A stretch of DNA of 7,104 nucleotides from Desulfofustis sp. GTDB lineage: Bacteria > Desulfobacterota > Desulfobulbia > Desulfobulbales > Desulfocapsaceae. Shown piece after piece: positions 1 through 6,335 of this stretch. The stretch spans positions 1-7,104 of the forward strand of contig JAQYVS010000306.1 in assembly GCA_030145365.1 (NCBI GenBank), written 5' to 3'. Positions within the stretch are counted from its first letter, which is position 1. Each line of letters opens with the position of its first letter. The notes under the pieces were generated by a model. The model did no database searches. It saw nothing but the letters and a program-made list of their open reading frames with translations, and was not told the origin of the DNA. The translations under genes and the position numbers were made by a program.

Positions 1-1
1 T

Positions 2-997
2 TCCGGCGAAGAATCGGCGCACCAGATCGGAATGCGGGCCAAACGGCTCGGTGCTCTTCACGAAAATCACTTTCTGGCTACGGAAAGCTCCGTTGAAACG
101 ATAATTGCCATGGCCAAAGAAATGAAACCGTCCCTGCTGGCCGTTGACTCGATCCAGACATTGACCAGTGTTGACCATCCTTCTGCGGCCGGATCGATTT
201 CCCAGGTGCGAGAGTCTGCAGCCCGCTTAGTGGAGCTGGCTAAACAGGATAATATACCGGTGGTTTTGGTCGGCCATGTGACAAAGGATGGCACCCTTGC
301 CGGTCCCCGGATGCTCGAACATATGGTTGATACCGTTTTGTATTTTGAAGGGGACCGTAATCACGTATTCAGAATATTGAGGACGGTGAAAAACCGTTTT
401 GGTTCAACCAACGAGATCGGCGTCTTTGAAATGAAGGAGGAGGGGTTGGTGCAGGTGACTAATCCGTCCGAGATTTTTCTTGCGGAACGCCCTTTGGATG
501 TTGCTGGTTCTGTGGTGTTGCCGAGTATGGAAGGGACCAGGCCGATCCTGGTCGAGGTACAGGCTCTGGTTAGCCCGACTAATCTGGGAACGGCCCGCAG
601 GACCGCGATCGGAGCAGATCAACAACGCTTGTCACTACTCTGTGCCGTGCTTGAAAAAAAGGCTGGCATGGATCTCTACGGTCACGATATCTTTCTCAAC
701 ATTGCCGGTGGTATTAGAATCGACGAACCAGCTCTTGATCTTGGGGTCATCTGCGCTCTGGCTTCGTCTATATTAGAAAAACCAATGCAGCCGGATACGG
801 TAGTCTGCGGAGAAGTGGGGCTGGCCGGAGAAATCAGGGCTGTTTCCAATATCGAGCTGCGTATACGAGAAGCTGAACGGCTTGGATTTTCCCGATTTGT
901 AATGCCCAAAGCAAATTGTGACCGGTTCAAGGCGCGGACTAAACTGGAGCTTTCAGGAGTTGCCACGATTCAGGAATTTCTTGAAATCATACAATGA
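2..997 (+). CDS. radA: RadA/Sms DNA repair and recombination ATPase, C-terminal part (5' end outside window)
   Basis: RadA is a RecA-like ATPase and helicase that helps branch migration and processing of recombination intermediates in the cytoplasm. The frame is open from base 2 and gives 331 residues. Family members are about 450 long, so the N-terminal zinc finger and Walker A lie outside the window. Visible are the SGEES segment at the very start, a Walker B-like LLAVDSIQT (about 134-160), the RadA signature KNRFG at 389-403, and a Lon-protease-like C-terminal domain from about base 500. In that domain, where Lon has the catalytic Ser (PSAG) this protein has EPALD, giving Ala. Where Lon has the catalytic Lys (GGVKEK) it has SNIELR, giving Arg. 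The domain should therefore be structural, as is usual for RadA. The first internal ATG at 32 is not the true start. The stop is TGA and I see no clear terminator after it. Identification is very secure. Confidence 0.97.
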   Translation, partial: SGEESAHQIGMRAKRLGALHENHFLATESSVETIIAMAKEMKPSLLAVDSIQTLTSVDHPSAAGSISQVRESAARLVELAKQDNIPVVLVGHVTKDGTLAGPRMLEHMVDTVLYFEGDRNHVFRILRTVKNRFGSTNEIGVFEMKEEGLVQVTNPSEIFLAERPLDVAGSVVLPSMEGTRPILVEVQALVSPTNLGTARRTAIGADQQRLSLLCAVLEKKAGMDLYGHDIFLNIAGGIRIDEPALDLGVICALASSILEKPMQPDTVVCGEVGLAGEIRAVSNIELRIREAERLGFSRFVMPKANCDRFKARTKLELSGVATIQEFLEIIQ

Positions 998-1033
998 TAA
1001 CAGGTACCTTAAATAATGAGAACAAACGTTTAT

Positions 1034-1062
1034 TTGAAGTGGGGATTGAAAAGGCAGATAAT
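1034..1062 (+). promoter_or_regulatory. Candidate sigma70-type promoter for the membrane-protein pair
   Basis: TTGAAG at 1034-1039 (4 of 6 to the -35 consensus) is followed after 17 bases by GATAAT at 1057-1062 (5 of 6 to the -10). Transcription would start near 1069 and leave a short leader that still contains the ribosome binding site at 1086-1092. It lies in the only gap between radA and the 1100 gene, so that gene may be transcribed separately from radA. This is motif matching by eye; read-through from radA is equally possible. Confidence 0.45.
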
Positions 1063-1099
1063 GTCAAGTAGCCTGATTTCATCGTGAGGGGGAACCACT

Positions 1100-1795
1100 A
1101 TGGACTTTAAAAACCTGGTCGTAACCAGCTGGCAGAATACCTTGAACTTTATCGGTCCACTGCTGCTCATTACCTTTGTCCAACTTGTTCTAATTATTGT
1201 AACTTTCGGAATTCTGGCGCCGGTAACAACTGCCGGATACGTTCACTCTTTGATGCAACTGGTGAGGGAAAACCGCAAACCACAAGTGGGAGATCTGTTT
1301 TCCCAGATGCGTCTTTTTCTGCCGCTTTTTGTCTTCTCTCTTCTGGCGGCGGCGGTCGCCTTTATCGGTTTTTCACTCCTGGTACTGCCCGGTTTTGCCG
1401 TTGTCGCCTTCCTGGCATTTGCCGCCTTCTATCTGCTTCCGTTTATGACCGATCAAAAACTTGGTCTGTTCGATGCGCTTAAGGCATCATGGGAGAAGGC
1501 GATGCAATCCCCGGTGAGTGATCATATCATTGTTGTAATCCTCTATGTGGCAATTATGTCGCTTGGTTCATCGCTGCCGTTTGCCTTCTTAATCACCCAG
1601 CCGCTGGCAACTTTTATCATGATCGGTGCCTATCAGGAGCGGGTTTTGGGTTTGCAAACACAGCGACCGGAGAAACCAATTGATGACGATCCGTATCGTT
1701 CTCCAGGTGAAGAAGAATATCCGGAACCTGAGAGTAAAAAAGCTGATACATCCGAAAACACATCCGATGACACGGGAGCTGGCCATGGAAAATAA
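1100..1795 (+). CDS. Multi-pass inner-membrane protein of unknown function with acidic C-terminal tail
   Basis: This 231-residue protein is not one I can name. Hydrophobic stretches lie at about residues 14-42, 72-95, 97-116 and 142-177. The last is long enough for two spans, which gives four to five membrane segments. Between the third and fourth is a short amphipathic piece (GLFDALKASWEKAM). A 'DAL..SW' element between spans recurs in several uncharacterised polytopic families (DUF975- or DUF4013-like proteins), but that resemblance is loose. From about residue 188 the chain becomes a polar, strongly acidic, proline-containing tail, probably disordered. The start is supported by a strong GAGGGGG ribosome binding site at 1086-1092, 7 bases before the ATG. 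The 3' end overlaps the next small gene by 11 bases, which suggests translational coupling and a shared membrane-linked role. That it is a real gene is secure; its function is unknown. Confidence 0.85.
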   Translation: MDFKNLVVTSWQNTLNFIGPLLLITFVQLVLIIVTFGILAPVTTAGYVHSLMQLVRENRKPQVGDLFSQMRLFLPLFVFSLLAAAVAFIGFSLLVLPGFAVVAFLAFAAFYLLPFMTDQKLGLFDALKASWEKAMQSPVSDHIIVVILYVAIMSLGSSLPFAFLITQPLATFIMIGAYQERVLGLQTQRPEKPIDDDPYRSPGEEEYPEPESKKADTSENTSDDTGAGHGK

Positions 1796-1901
1796 AGACA
1801 ATCACGCTCAACATGACGAAGATCCAATGGTAGATTTTACGGTGGGCCTCATCTTTATCGCAGTATTGGTAGCGATATTTTTCATAGCTCTGTTTAACTG
1901 A
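1785..1901 (+). CDS. Small single-span membrane protein (38 aa), overlapping the upstream gene
   Basis: The predicted product has a polar, acidic N-terminal half with two histidines (MENKDNHAQHDEDP). One hydrophobic helix follows, from about residue 18 to 37 (FTVGLIFIAVLVAIFFIAL), with almost nothing after it. The frame is open further upstream, but the ATG at 1785 is chosen because GGGAG at 1774-1778 lies 6 bases before it. An alternative ATG at 1767 has no comparable site. The gene starts inside the last codons of the 231-residue membrane protein, in another frame, with 11 bases shared. This is typical of coupled translation. It may be a subunit or regulator of that protein, but this is inference from position and shared membrane character. 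I recognise no family. The clean hydrophobic helix and the good ribosome binding site argue that it is a real gene. Confidence 0.62.
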   Translation: MENKDNHAQHDEDPMVDFTVGLIFIAVLVAIFFIALFN

Positions 1902-1939
1902 TCAACCCATCGGTTACCTTAACATATAAGGCATTCAAC

Positions 1940-1980
1940 ACTCGGTTCCACTGCCGGTTCATCGGCAATAGTCACCGAGT
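1940..1980. repeat. Nested inverted repeat (hairpin) between the small membrane protein gene and lon
   Basis: ACTCGGT at 1940-1946 is the exact reverse complement of ACCGAGT at 1974-1980. Inside it, TGCCG at 1953-1957 region start (1952-1956) pairs with CGGCA at 1963-1967 around a 6-base loop. The transcript could fold into a two-part stem with an internal loop. No T-run follows (the next bases are CAGAAAG), so it is not a classical intrinsic terminator. It could be an RNA 3'-end stabiliser, a weak terminator of the upstream pair, or a regulator-binding site upstream of the lon promoter. Confidence 0.45.
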
Positions 1981-2052
1981 CAGAAAGATATCGCCGCACT
2001 CTTTTCTCACTGCCCACCTGGTATCGTTTTCAGCCTGCCCACTGATTCCGTA

Positions 2053-2080
2053 TTGCCAAAACCGATTCCTGTCATACAAT
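2053..2080 (+). promoter_or_regulatory. Probable sigma70-type promoter of lon
   Basis: TTGCCA at 2053-2058 (5 of 6 to TTGACA) and TACAAT at 2075-2080 (5 of 6 to TATAAT) are separated by 16 bases. This is the best promoter match in the window and points at lon. A start near 2087 would give a leader of about 50 bases with the AGGAG ribosome binding site at 2125-2129, 9 bases before the ATG. The motif suggests constitutive vegetative expression. Additional promoters are possible. Confidence 0.65.
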
Positions 2081-2138
2081 TTACCTAACTTAGATGAAGG
2101 GAATTACTAGCCAATACATTAATTAGGAGAGTAAACGA

Positions 2139-4595
2139 ATGTCAGAAAAACCAACCATTCTCACTCCGGAAGTTGATATTGAACTGGAACAGGAGGGTGA
2201 GGGCGACAAGGCAAACGAAAGTACGCCTTTACTGCCGGCTCGGGATGTTCTGCCCGAATCGCTTTTAATCATACCGCTTTTTGATCGGCCGATGTTTCCT
2301 AAAATGATGGGGCCGATTATGGTCGAAGACCCACAGATCCAGCAGATGATCCTGGATGCCCAGGAAAAAGGGATGGTCATTTATCTGGGCATGCTCATGG
2401 TAAAACCGACAGAGGCCGGTGAACCTCGCACCCCCCAGTCAAGTGATGATTTTTATAAGACCGGCGTGGTGGCCAAAGTAGTCCAGATTTCACCGCCAAA
2501 TATGGAACAGCCGCTTCAGCTGGTGGCCCAGGCCCAAGAACGTTTCGTGGTCAGACAAATGATCAGGCAGCAGCCTGTTTTCAAGGCTCTGGTGGAGTAT
2601 CCGCCGGAGGATAAAAGGGAATCAAGCGATGAACTGAAGGCATATTCGGTGGCCATTATAGACTGTATCAAGGAACTGGTCACCCTTAACCCGTTATTCA
2701 AAGAAGGGCTTGGCCTACTTCTCGAACGGATCAACGTCAGCGATCCGAGTGCTCTGGCGGATTTTGCAGCTTCAATGACCACCTCCTCAGGTGGCGAACT
2801 GCAGAATATTCTGGAGACCACTTTGATCCAGCCACGGTTGGAGCAGGTGTTGATTCTTCTGAAAAAAGAAATAGAGATATCAAAAATCAAAGCCGATATT
2901 TCAAAAAGGATCGAAGAACGCCTTTCCAAGCAGCAGCGGGAGTTTTTCCTGAAACAGCAGCTCAAAGAGATTAAGCAGGAATTAGGAATTGCCAAAGATG
3001 ATACTGAAAGTGAAGTTGAAAAATTTGAAAAACGCCTAAAAAACCTCATACCGTCCCCCGAGGCCAAAGAGCGTATCGATGAGGAACTGGATAAGCTTAA
3101 GCTGCTGGAACCGTCCTCGGCGGAGTTTAATGTGACACGGGCCTATCTTGATTGGCTGACCGTGCTGCCGTGGGGAGTTTATTCCGAAGATAATTATAAT
3201 ATTGCCAAAGCCGAACGGATACTGAACCGAGACCATTACGGCCTTGAAGAGGTCAAGGAGCGTATTCTGGAGCTCATTTCGGTTGGTATCGTCAAAGGTG
3301 ATCTGGCGGGCTCAATCATTTTGCTGATCGGCCCGCCCGGTGTTGGAAAGACGTCCGTGGGCCAATCTATAGCCGAGAGCGTCGGGCGTGAATTCTTCAG
3401 ATTCTCCCTGGGAGGAATGCGTGACGAAGCAGAGATCAAAGGCCATCGACGAACCTATATCGGCGCATTACCGGGTAAATTTATTCAGGCCATCAAAACC
3501 TGCAAAACTGCCAATCCGCTGATCATGCTCGATGAAGTTGATAAAATCGGGGCCAGCTTCAGAGGAGATCCAGCCTCAGCGCTTCTCGAGGTGCTCGATC
3601 CCGAGCAAAACAATGATTTTCTTGATCACTATCTTGATGTTCGCTTTGATTTATCCAAGGTATTGTTTATCTGTACCGCCAACCAGATGGATACAATCCC
3701 AGGCCCGTTGATTGACAGGATGGAGGTGATTCCTCTACCGGGTTACATCCAGGCTGAGAAAGTGGAAATCGCCCGTCGGCATCTGCTGCCCAAACAGCTT
3801 AAACTGCACGGTTTGACCAAAAGCCAGGTAAGCATTGGTAAACCGGTAATTCGGGAAATTGTCGAAGGGTACGCCCGGGAGGCTGGAGTACGAAACCTGG
3901 AAAACCGACTGAAGAAAATCCTTCGTAAAGTGGCGAGAGAACTGGTCAGCGATCCCAGCAGAAAAGTTATAATTAAAAAAGCTGATTTACCTGAATTACT
4001 TGGTAAAAAGGTCTTTTCAGATGAAAAGATTTTTAGCAGACCTCGGGTTGGGGTGATAACCGGGCTGGCCTATACCAGCATGGGCGGGACGACCCTGCAC
4101 ATCGAAGCTGCTGCCGTAGCCACTGGAACTCCGGGTTTCAAACAGACCGGCCAGCTTGGCCAGGTTATGGTTGAATCGTCTGAAATTGCCTATAGTTACG
4201 TACGCTCGCTATTCACCGAAGATAAACAGAAACTTGAGTATTTTAGAAAGAATTTGATCCACCTCCATGTACCCGCTGGTGCTACTCCGAAGGACGGCCC
4301 ATCGGCTGGAGTCACTATGGCCTGTGCCCTCTATTCTCTGGCCGTCAATACACCAATGATAGCAGATACGGCAATGACCGGAGAGTTGACGCTGACCGGT
4401 ATGGTGATGCCTATTGGCGGGGTTAAAGAGAAGGTAATTGCCGCAACCAGGGCAAAATTAAAACAAGTGATTCTACCGGCTGACAACAAGGAGGATTTTG
4501 AATTACTGCCGGATCATATTCGGGAAGGGATTTCTGCTTCGTTTGTTAAAACCTTTACCGATGTGCTGCGGATCTGTTTCCCCAACGGCAAATAA
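2139..4595 (+). CDS. lon: ATP-dependent protease Lon (LonA type)
   Basis: Lon is a cytoplasmic AAA+ serine protease that forms a ring and degrades misfolded and selected regulatory proteins. The 818-residue product is complete and slightly longer than the E. coli enzyme (784), mostly because of an acidic N-terminal extension of about 35 residues. The substrate-binding LON N-domain starts around residue 41 (SLLIIPLFDRPMFP), and a charged helical region covers about 240-320. In the AAA+ module, Walker A is GPPGVGKT at 398-405 and Walker B is LIMLDE with D465 and E466. By alignment, sensor 1 is N515, the arginine finger R527 and sensor 2 R585. The protease domain has the PKDGPSAG motif with catalytic S722, and K765 in GGVKEK completes the Ser-Lys dyad. 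All key residues are present, so the enzyme should be active. The start is supported by AGGAG at 2125-2129. It is convergent with the HtrA gene. Identification is certain. Confidence 0.99.
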   Translation: MSEKPTILTPEVDIELEQEGEGDKANESTPLLPARDVLPESLLIIPLFDRPMFPKMMGPIMVEDPQIQQMILDAQEKGMVIYLGMLMVKPTEAGEPRTPQSSDDFYKTGVVAKVVQISPPNMEQPLQLVAQAQERFVVRQMIRQQPVFKALVEYPPEDKRESSDELKAYSVAIIDCIKELVTLNPLFKEGLGLLLERINVSDPSALADFAASMTTSSGGELQNILETTLIQPRLEQVLILLKKEIEISKIKADISKRIEERLSKQQREFFLKQQLKEIKQELGIAKDDTESEVEKFEKRLKNLIPSPEAKERIDEELDKLKLLEPSSAEFNVTRAYLDWLTVLPWGVYSEDNYNIAKAERILNRDHYGLEEVKERILELISVGIVKGDLAGSIILLIGPPGVGKTSVGQSIAESVGREFFRFSLGGMRDEAEIKGHRRTYIGALPGKFIQAIKTCKTANPLIMLDEVDKIGASFRGDPASALLEVLDPEQNNDFLDHYLDVRFDLSKVLFICTANQMDTIPGPLIDRMEVIPLPGYIQAEKVEIARRHLLPKQLKLHGLTKSQVSIGKPVIREIVEGYAREAGVRNLENRLKKILRKVARELVSDPSRKVIIKKADLPELLGKKVFSDEKIFSRPRVGVITGLAYTSMGGTTLHIEAAAVATGTPGFKQTGQLGQVMVESSEIAYSYVRSLFTEDKQKLEYFRKNLIHLHVPAGATPKDGPSAGVTMACALYSLAVNTPMIADTAMTGELTLTGMVMPIGGVKEKVIAATRAKLKQVILPADNKEDFELLPDHIREGISASFVKTFTDVLRICFPNGK

Positions 4596-4615
4596 TTTCT
4601 CGTCTCTTGGATCTG

Positions 4616-4654
4616 ATGTTACCGGTCGGTTTCGAAAGGTCCGACCGGTAACAT
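4616..4654. repeat. Perfect 14-bp inverted repeat after lon
   Basis: ATGTTACCGGTCGG at 4616-4629 is exactly complementary to CCGACCGGTAACAT at 4641-4654, with an 11-base loop. The RNA from either strand would form a very stable stem. No T-run follows on either side, so alone it is not a standard intrinsic terminator. It starts 20 bases after the lon stop and precedes the T-tailed hairpin at 4668-4701. It may protect the 3' end of lon mRNA or assist termination of the convergent HtrA transcript. Confidence 0.7.
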
Positions 4655-4667
4655 GACCAGTACAGAT

Positions 4668-4701
4668 TCCCGGACCAATGGTAATGGTTCCGGGATTTTT
4701 T
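4668..4701 (+). terminator. Rho-independent terminator of lon
   Basis: TCCCGG at 4668-4673 pairs with CCGGGA at 4690-4695. ACCA (4674-4677) with TGGT (4685-4688) extends the stem past one bulged base, with a 7-base loop. A run of six T (4696-4701) follows directly, with a further T-rich patch just downstream. This is a good intrinsic terminator on the + strand. Its T tract ends one base before the last codon of the convergent HtrA gene. In the other direction no T-run follows the stem. Confidence 0.82.
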
Positions 4702-6153
4702 CTAATTATTTTTCAATACAATATAGCGGCTGTTCTGGCCCATACGAATTCTGAGCAGTACCCGATCTTTTGTCTGTGACTGCTGCATGATTAGCTTCAG
4801 TTCCTCAAGGTTTTTTACCGGGACTTTCTGCACTTCTTCAATGAGCAGACCTGATTTTAATCCAACAACTGCGGCCGGACTGCCGGGGGTTACTTCACTG
4901 ATAACCAGTCCCTGGCGTCCTTTGTAACCCAATTGCTCGGCAAGATCAGGGGTAAGATCCTGCAGGACGAGTCCAAAAGAACTCAGCGGATTTTCATCGG
5001 GAACTGCTTGGGCAACGTTACCAAAATCAGCCGGTTGTTCACCAATGGTTACCTGCAGTTCGATCGGTTTTCCATCTCGCATGAGGTGGAGGACAATGTC
5101 GGTACCGGGCGTGGTCTGAGCGATCCGGTTGCGTAAGTCCTGGGTATCCTTGAGCTCGATATCACCAAGTTTGACAATGATATCCTGGTTCTTGATACCG
5201 GCTTTTGAGGCCGGGGTATCTTCCTGAACATCGGTAATCAGGACTCCCCCGGATTTGTCCAGGCCAAACGATTCGGCCAATCCTTCGTCAACATCCTGAA
5301 TACCGACTCCGAGGTAGCCTCTGGTGACCTTGCCGTTATTCTGCAATTGTTCTTTGATGGATTTTACCATGTTAATCGGAATTGCAAACCCGATACCCAT
5401 ATACCCACCGGTACGACTGTAGAGCGCCGAATTGATCCCGACCACCTGGCCGTGGATGTTCAGCAGCGGCCCACCCGAGTTACCAGGATTAATGGCGGCA
5501 TCCGTCTGAATAAAATTTTCATACTCATTAATACCGACCCGGCTGCGTCCTTTGGCACTGACAACGCCAACGGTAACGGTCTGACTCAGCCCGAACGGAT
5601 TACCGATGGCGATCACCCATTCACCGACTTCCAGGCTTTCCGAGTCGCCGAGATTTACTGTGGGCAGCGCATGATCCACATCAATTTTGATCAGAGCCAC
5701 ATCTGATTTGGGGTCTGCCCCGATCAGCTTCGCTTCCACCTCTGAATTATCGGACAGGGTAACGGTGATTTTATCGGCCCTTTCAACCACGTGGTTGTTA
5801 GTCAGGATATACCCTTCTTTGTCAATGATAAATCCCGACCCGGCTCCCTGCTGTTGTCTCTTGCGTTGTTGGGGATCCTGAAAGCGGTGTTGCGGTCCAA
5901 AGAAACGTTCAAAGAAAGGGTTATTAAAGAACTGTTCATACTCATGAGACATCTCAACCGTACTTTCTACTTTGATATGGACCACAGCCGGCTTTACATC
6001 TTTGACCACCCGGGAAAAGGCTTTGGCGGAACGGTCAAGGAGTTCGACATCCGCCGATGATTCGGCTTTGGCGATATAGGGAAGCAGTAAGAGAAATGAG
6101 GACGCAATCACGATAAACAGTGTATTGAGCCTCAATGATTTTGTGTCATGCAT
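4702..6153 (-). CDS. Periplasmic serine endoprotease, HtrA/Do family (DegP/DegQ-like)
   Basis: HtrA proteases degrade, and sometimes refold, damaged proteins in the periplasm as ring or cage oligomers. The start at 6153 is preferred: GGAG (6160-6163 on + coordinates) lies 6 bases upstream. The ATG at 6165, four codons earlier, lacks a close ribosome binding site. The 483-residue product begins with a signal peptide: basic start, hydrophobic TLFIVIASSFLLLLPYI, and AKA before the likely cut, at about residue 30. The chymotrypsin-like domain carries the full triad: H121 in TNNHVV, D151 in KSDVALI and S226 in GNSGGP. Two PDZ domains follow. The first starts near residue 275 with TRGYLGVGI, and the second covers about 390-475. 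The loop before the active-site His is short, more DegQ-like than DegP-like, and the protein has no cysteines. The family is certain; DegP versus DegQ (or a numbered Deg) cannot be settled here, so no symbol is given. Confidence 0.97.
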   Translation of the reverse strand: MHDTKSLRLNTLFIVIASSFLLLLPYIAKAESSADVELLDRSAKAFSRVVKDVKPAVVHIKVESTVEMSHEYEQFFNNPFFERFFGPQHRFQDPQQRKRQQQGAGSGFIIDKEGYILTNNHVVERADKITVTLSDNSEVEAKLIGADPKSDVALIKIDVDHALPTVNLGDSESLEVGEWVIAIGNPFGLSQTVTVGVVSAKGRSRVGINEYENFIQTDAAINPGNSGGPLLNIHGQVVGINSALYSRTGGYMGIGFAIPINMVKSIKEQLQNNGKVTRGYLGVGIQDVDEGLAESFGLDKSGGVLITDVQEDTPASKAGIKNQDIIVKLGDIELKDTQDLRNRIAQTTPGTDIVLHLMRDGKPIELQVTIGEQPADFGNVAQAVPDENPLSSFGLVLQDLTPDLAEQLGYKGRQGLVISEVTPGSPAAVVGLKSGLLIEEVQKVPVKNLEELKLIMQQSQTKDRVLLRIRMGQNSRYIVLKNN

Positions 6154-6204
6154 AATAATCTCCATCTATTTTGTTAAAATCGTAACACCTGGTACATGTT
6201 CTAA

Positions 6205-6232
6205 ACAGTAATCGGCTGGGTTCAAGGGTCAA
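6205..6232 (-). promoter_or_regulatory. Candidate promoter of the HtrA-family gene
   Basis: Read on the minus strand, TTGACC (complement of 6227-6232) is followed after 16 bases by TACTGT (complement of 6205-6210). The -35 is 5 of 6 to consensus and the -10 is weak. An overlapping alternative is TTGAAC (6220-6225) with TAGAAC (6198-6203), also 16 bases apart. Both would give a short leader before the ribosome binding site at 6160-6163. A sigmaE-type or Cpx-type envelope-stress control would be plausible for this family, but I see no convincing site for either. Confidence 0.35.
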
Positions 6233-6247
6233 GAAGGATTGCCCAAT

Positions 6248-6263
6248 ATTACTTAAATGTAAT
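6248..6263. promoter_or_regulatory. Inverted repeat ATTAC-N6-GTAAT, possible operator
   Basis: ATTAC at 6248-6252 and GTAAT at 6259-6263 form a perfect 5-bp dyad with a 6-base A/T spacer. It lies just upstream of the candidate HtrA promoter, with its centre about 57 bases before the predicted transcription start, where activators often bind. I cannot assign a regulator. Short A/T-rich dyads also occur by chance. Confidence 0.25.
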
Positions 6264-6293
6264 CTTGAACGGAGGAAACATGGGAGAGGATAA

Positions 6294-6317
6294 ACCGGGA
6301 TCCGGCAGGACCCCGGT
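6294..6317 (-). terminator. Probable terminator hairpin after the DAHP synthase gene
   Basis: ACCGGG at 6294-6299 pairs with CCCGGT at 6312-6317. After one mismatch, TCC (6301-6303) pairs with GGA (6308-6310) around a 4-base loop. Read on the minus strand, the GC-rich stem starts 18 bases after the synthase stop and is followed by TTTATCC. The T tract is short, so termination may be partial, with some read-through into the HtrA gene on the same strand. Confidence 0.5.
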
Positions 6318-6335
6318 CGGGACAGTGCCTATTGA

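Larger units (their letters stand above)
1902..2138. other. Gene-free upstream region of lon
   Basis: No open frame of credible length lies in this stretch on either strand. It holds the nested hairpin at 1940-1980, a pyrimidine-rich patch at about 1988-2025, the candidate lon promoter at 2053-2080 and the lon ribosome binding site at 2125-2129. I found neither a CIRCE repeat (TTAGCACTC-N9-GAGTGCTAA) nor a recognisable sigma32-type heat-shock promoter. Heat control of lon is therefore not visible in the sequence. Confidence 0.6.

Noticed and set aside
998..1033. Short palindromes (AGGTACCT, AAACGTTT) after radA as a terminator
   Set aside because: The stems are too short and no GC-rich hairpin plus T tract can be drawn.
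1016..1087. A 23-residue + strand frame between radA and the 1100 gene, whose stop overlaps the next ribosome binding site
   Set aside because: It has no good ribosome binding site, its sequence looks random, and it spans the predicted promoter. Chance is the simpler explanation.
2094..2126. A 10-codon frame in the lon leader ending at the lon ribosome binding site
   Set aside because: There is no Shine-Dalgarno before it and it starts only a few bases after the predicted transcription start. No attenuator-like codon run or alternative stems are apparent.
1902..2138. CIRCE or sigma32 heat-shock element upstream of lon
   Set aside because: The CACTC and GAGT-like pieces at 1939-1980 do not fit the CIRCE sequence or its 9-base spacing, and no sigma32 -35/-10 pair was found.
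2516..3067. A 183-residue minus-strand open frame inside lon
   Set aside because: It lies antisense to well-conserved Lon coding sequence and encodes a low-complexity Ser/Arg-rich chain, typical of a shadow frame.
5347..5706. A 119-residue + strand frame inside the HtrA-family gene
   Set aside because: It is antisense to the conserved protease domain with its catalytic Ser and Asp, has no recognisable motif, and is explained by the real gene.
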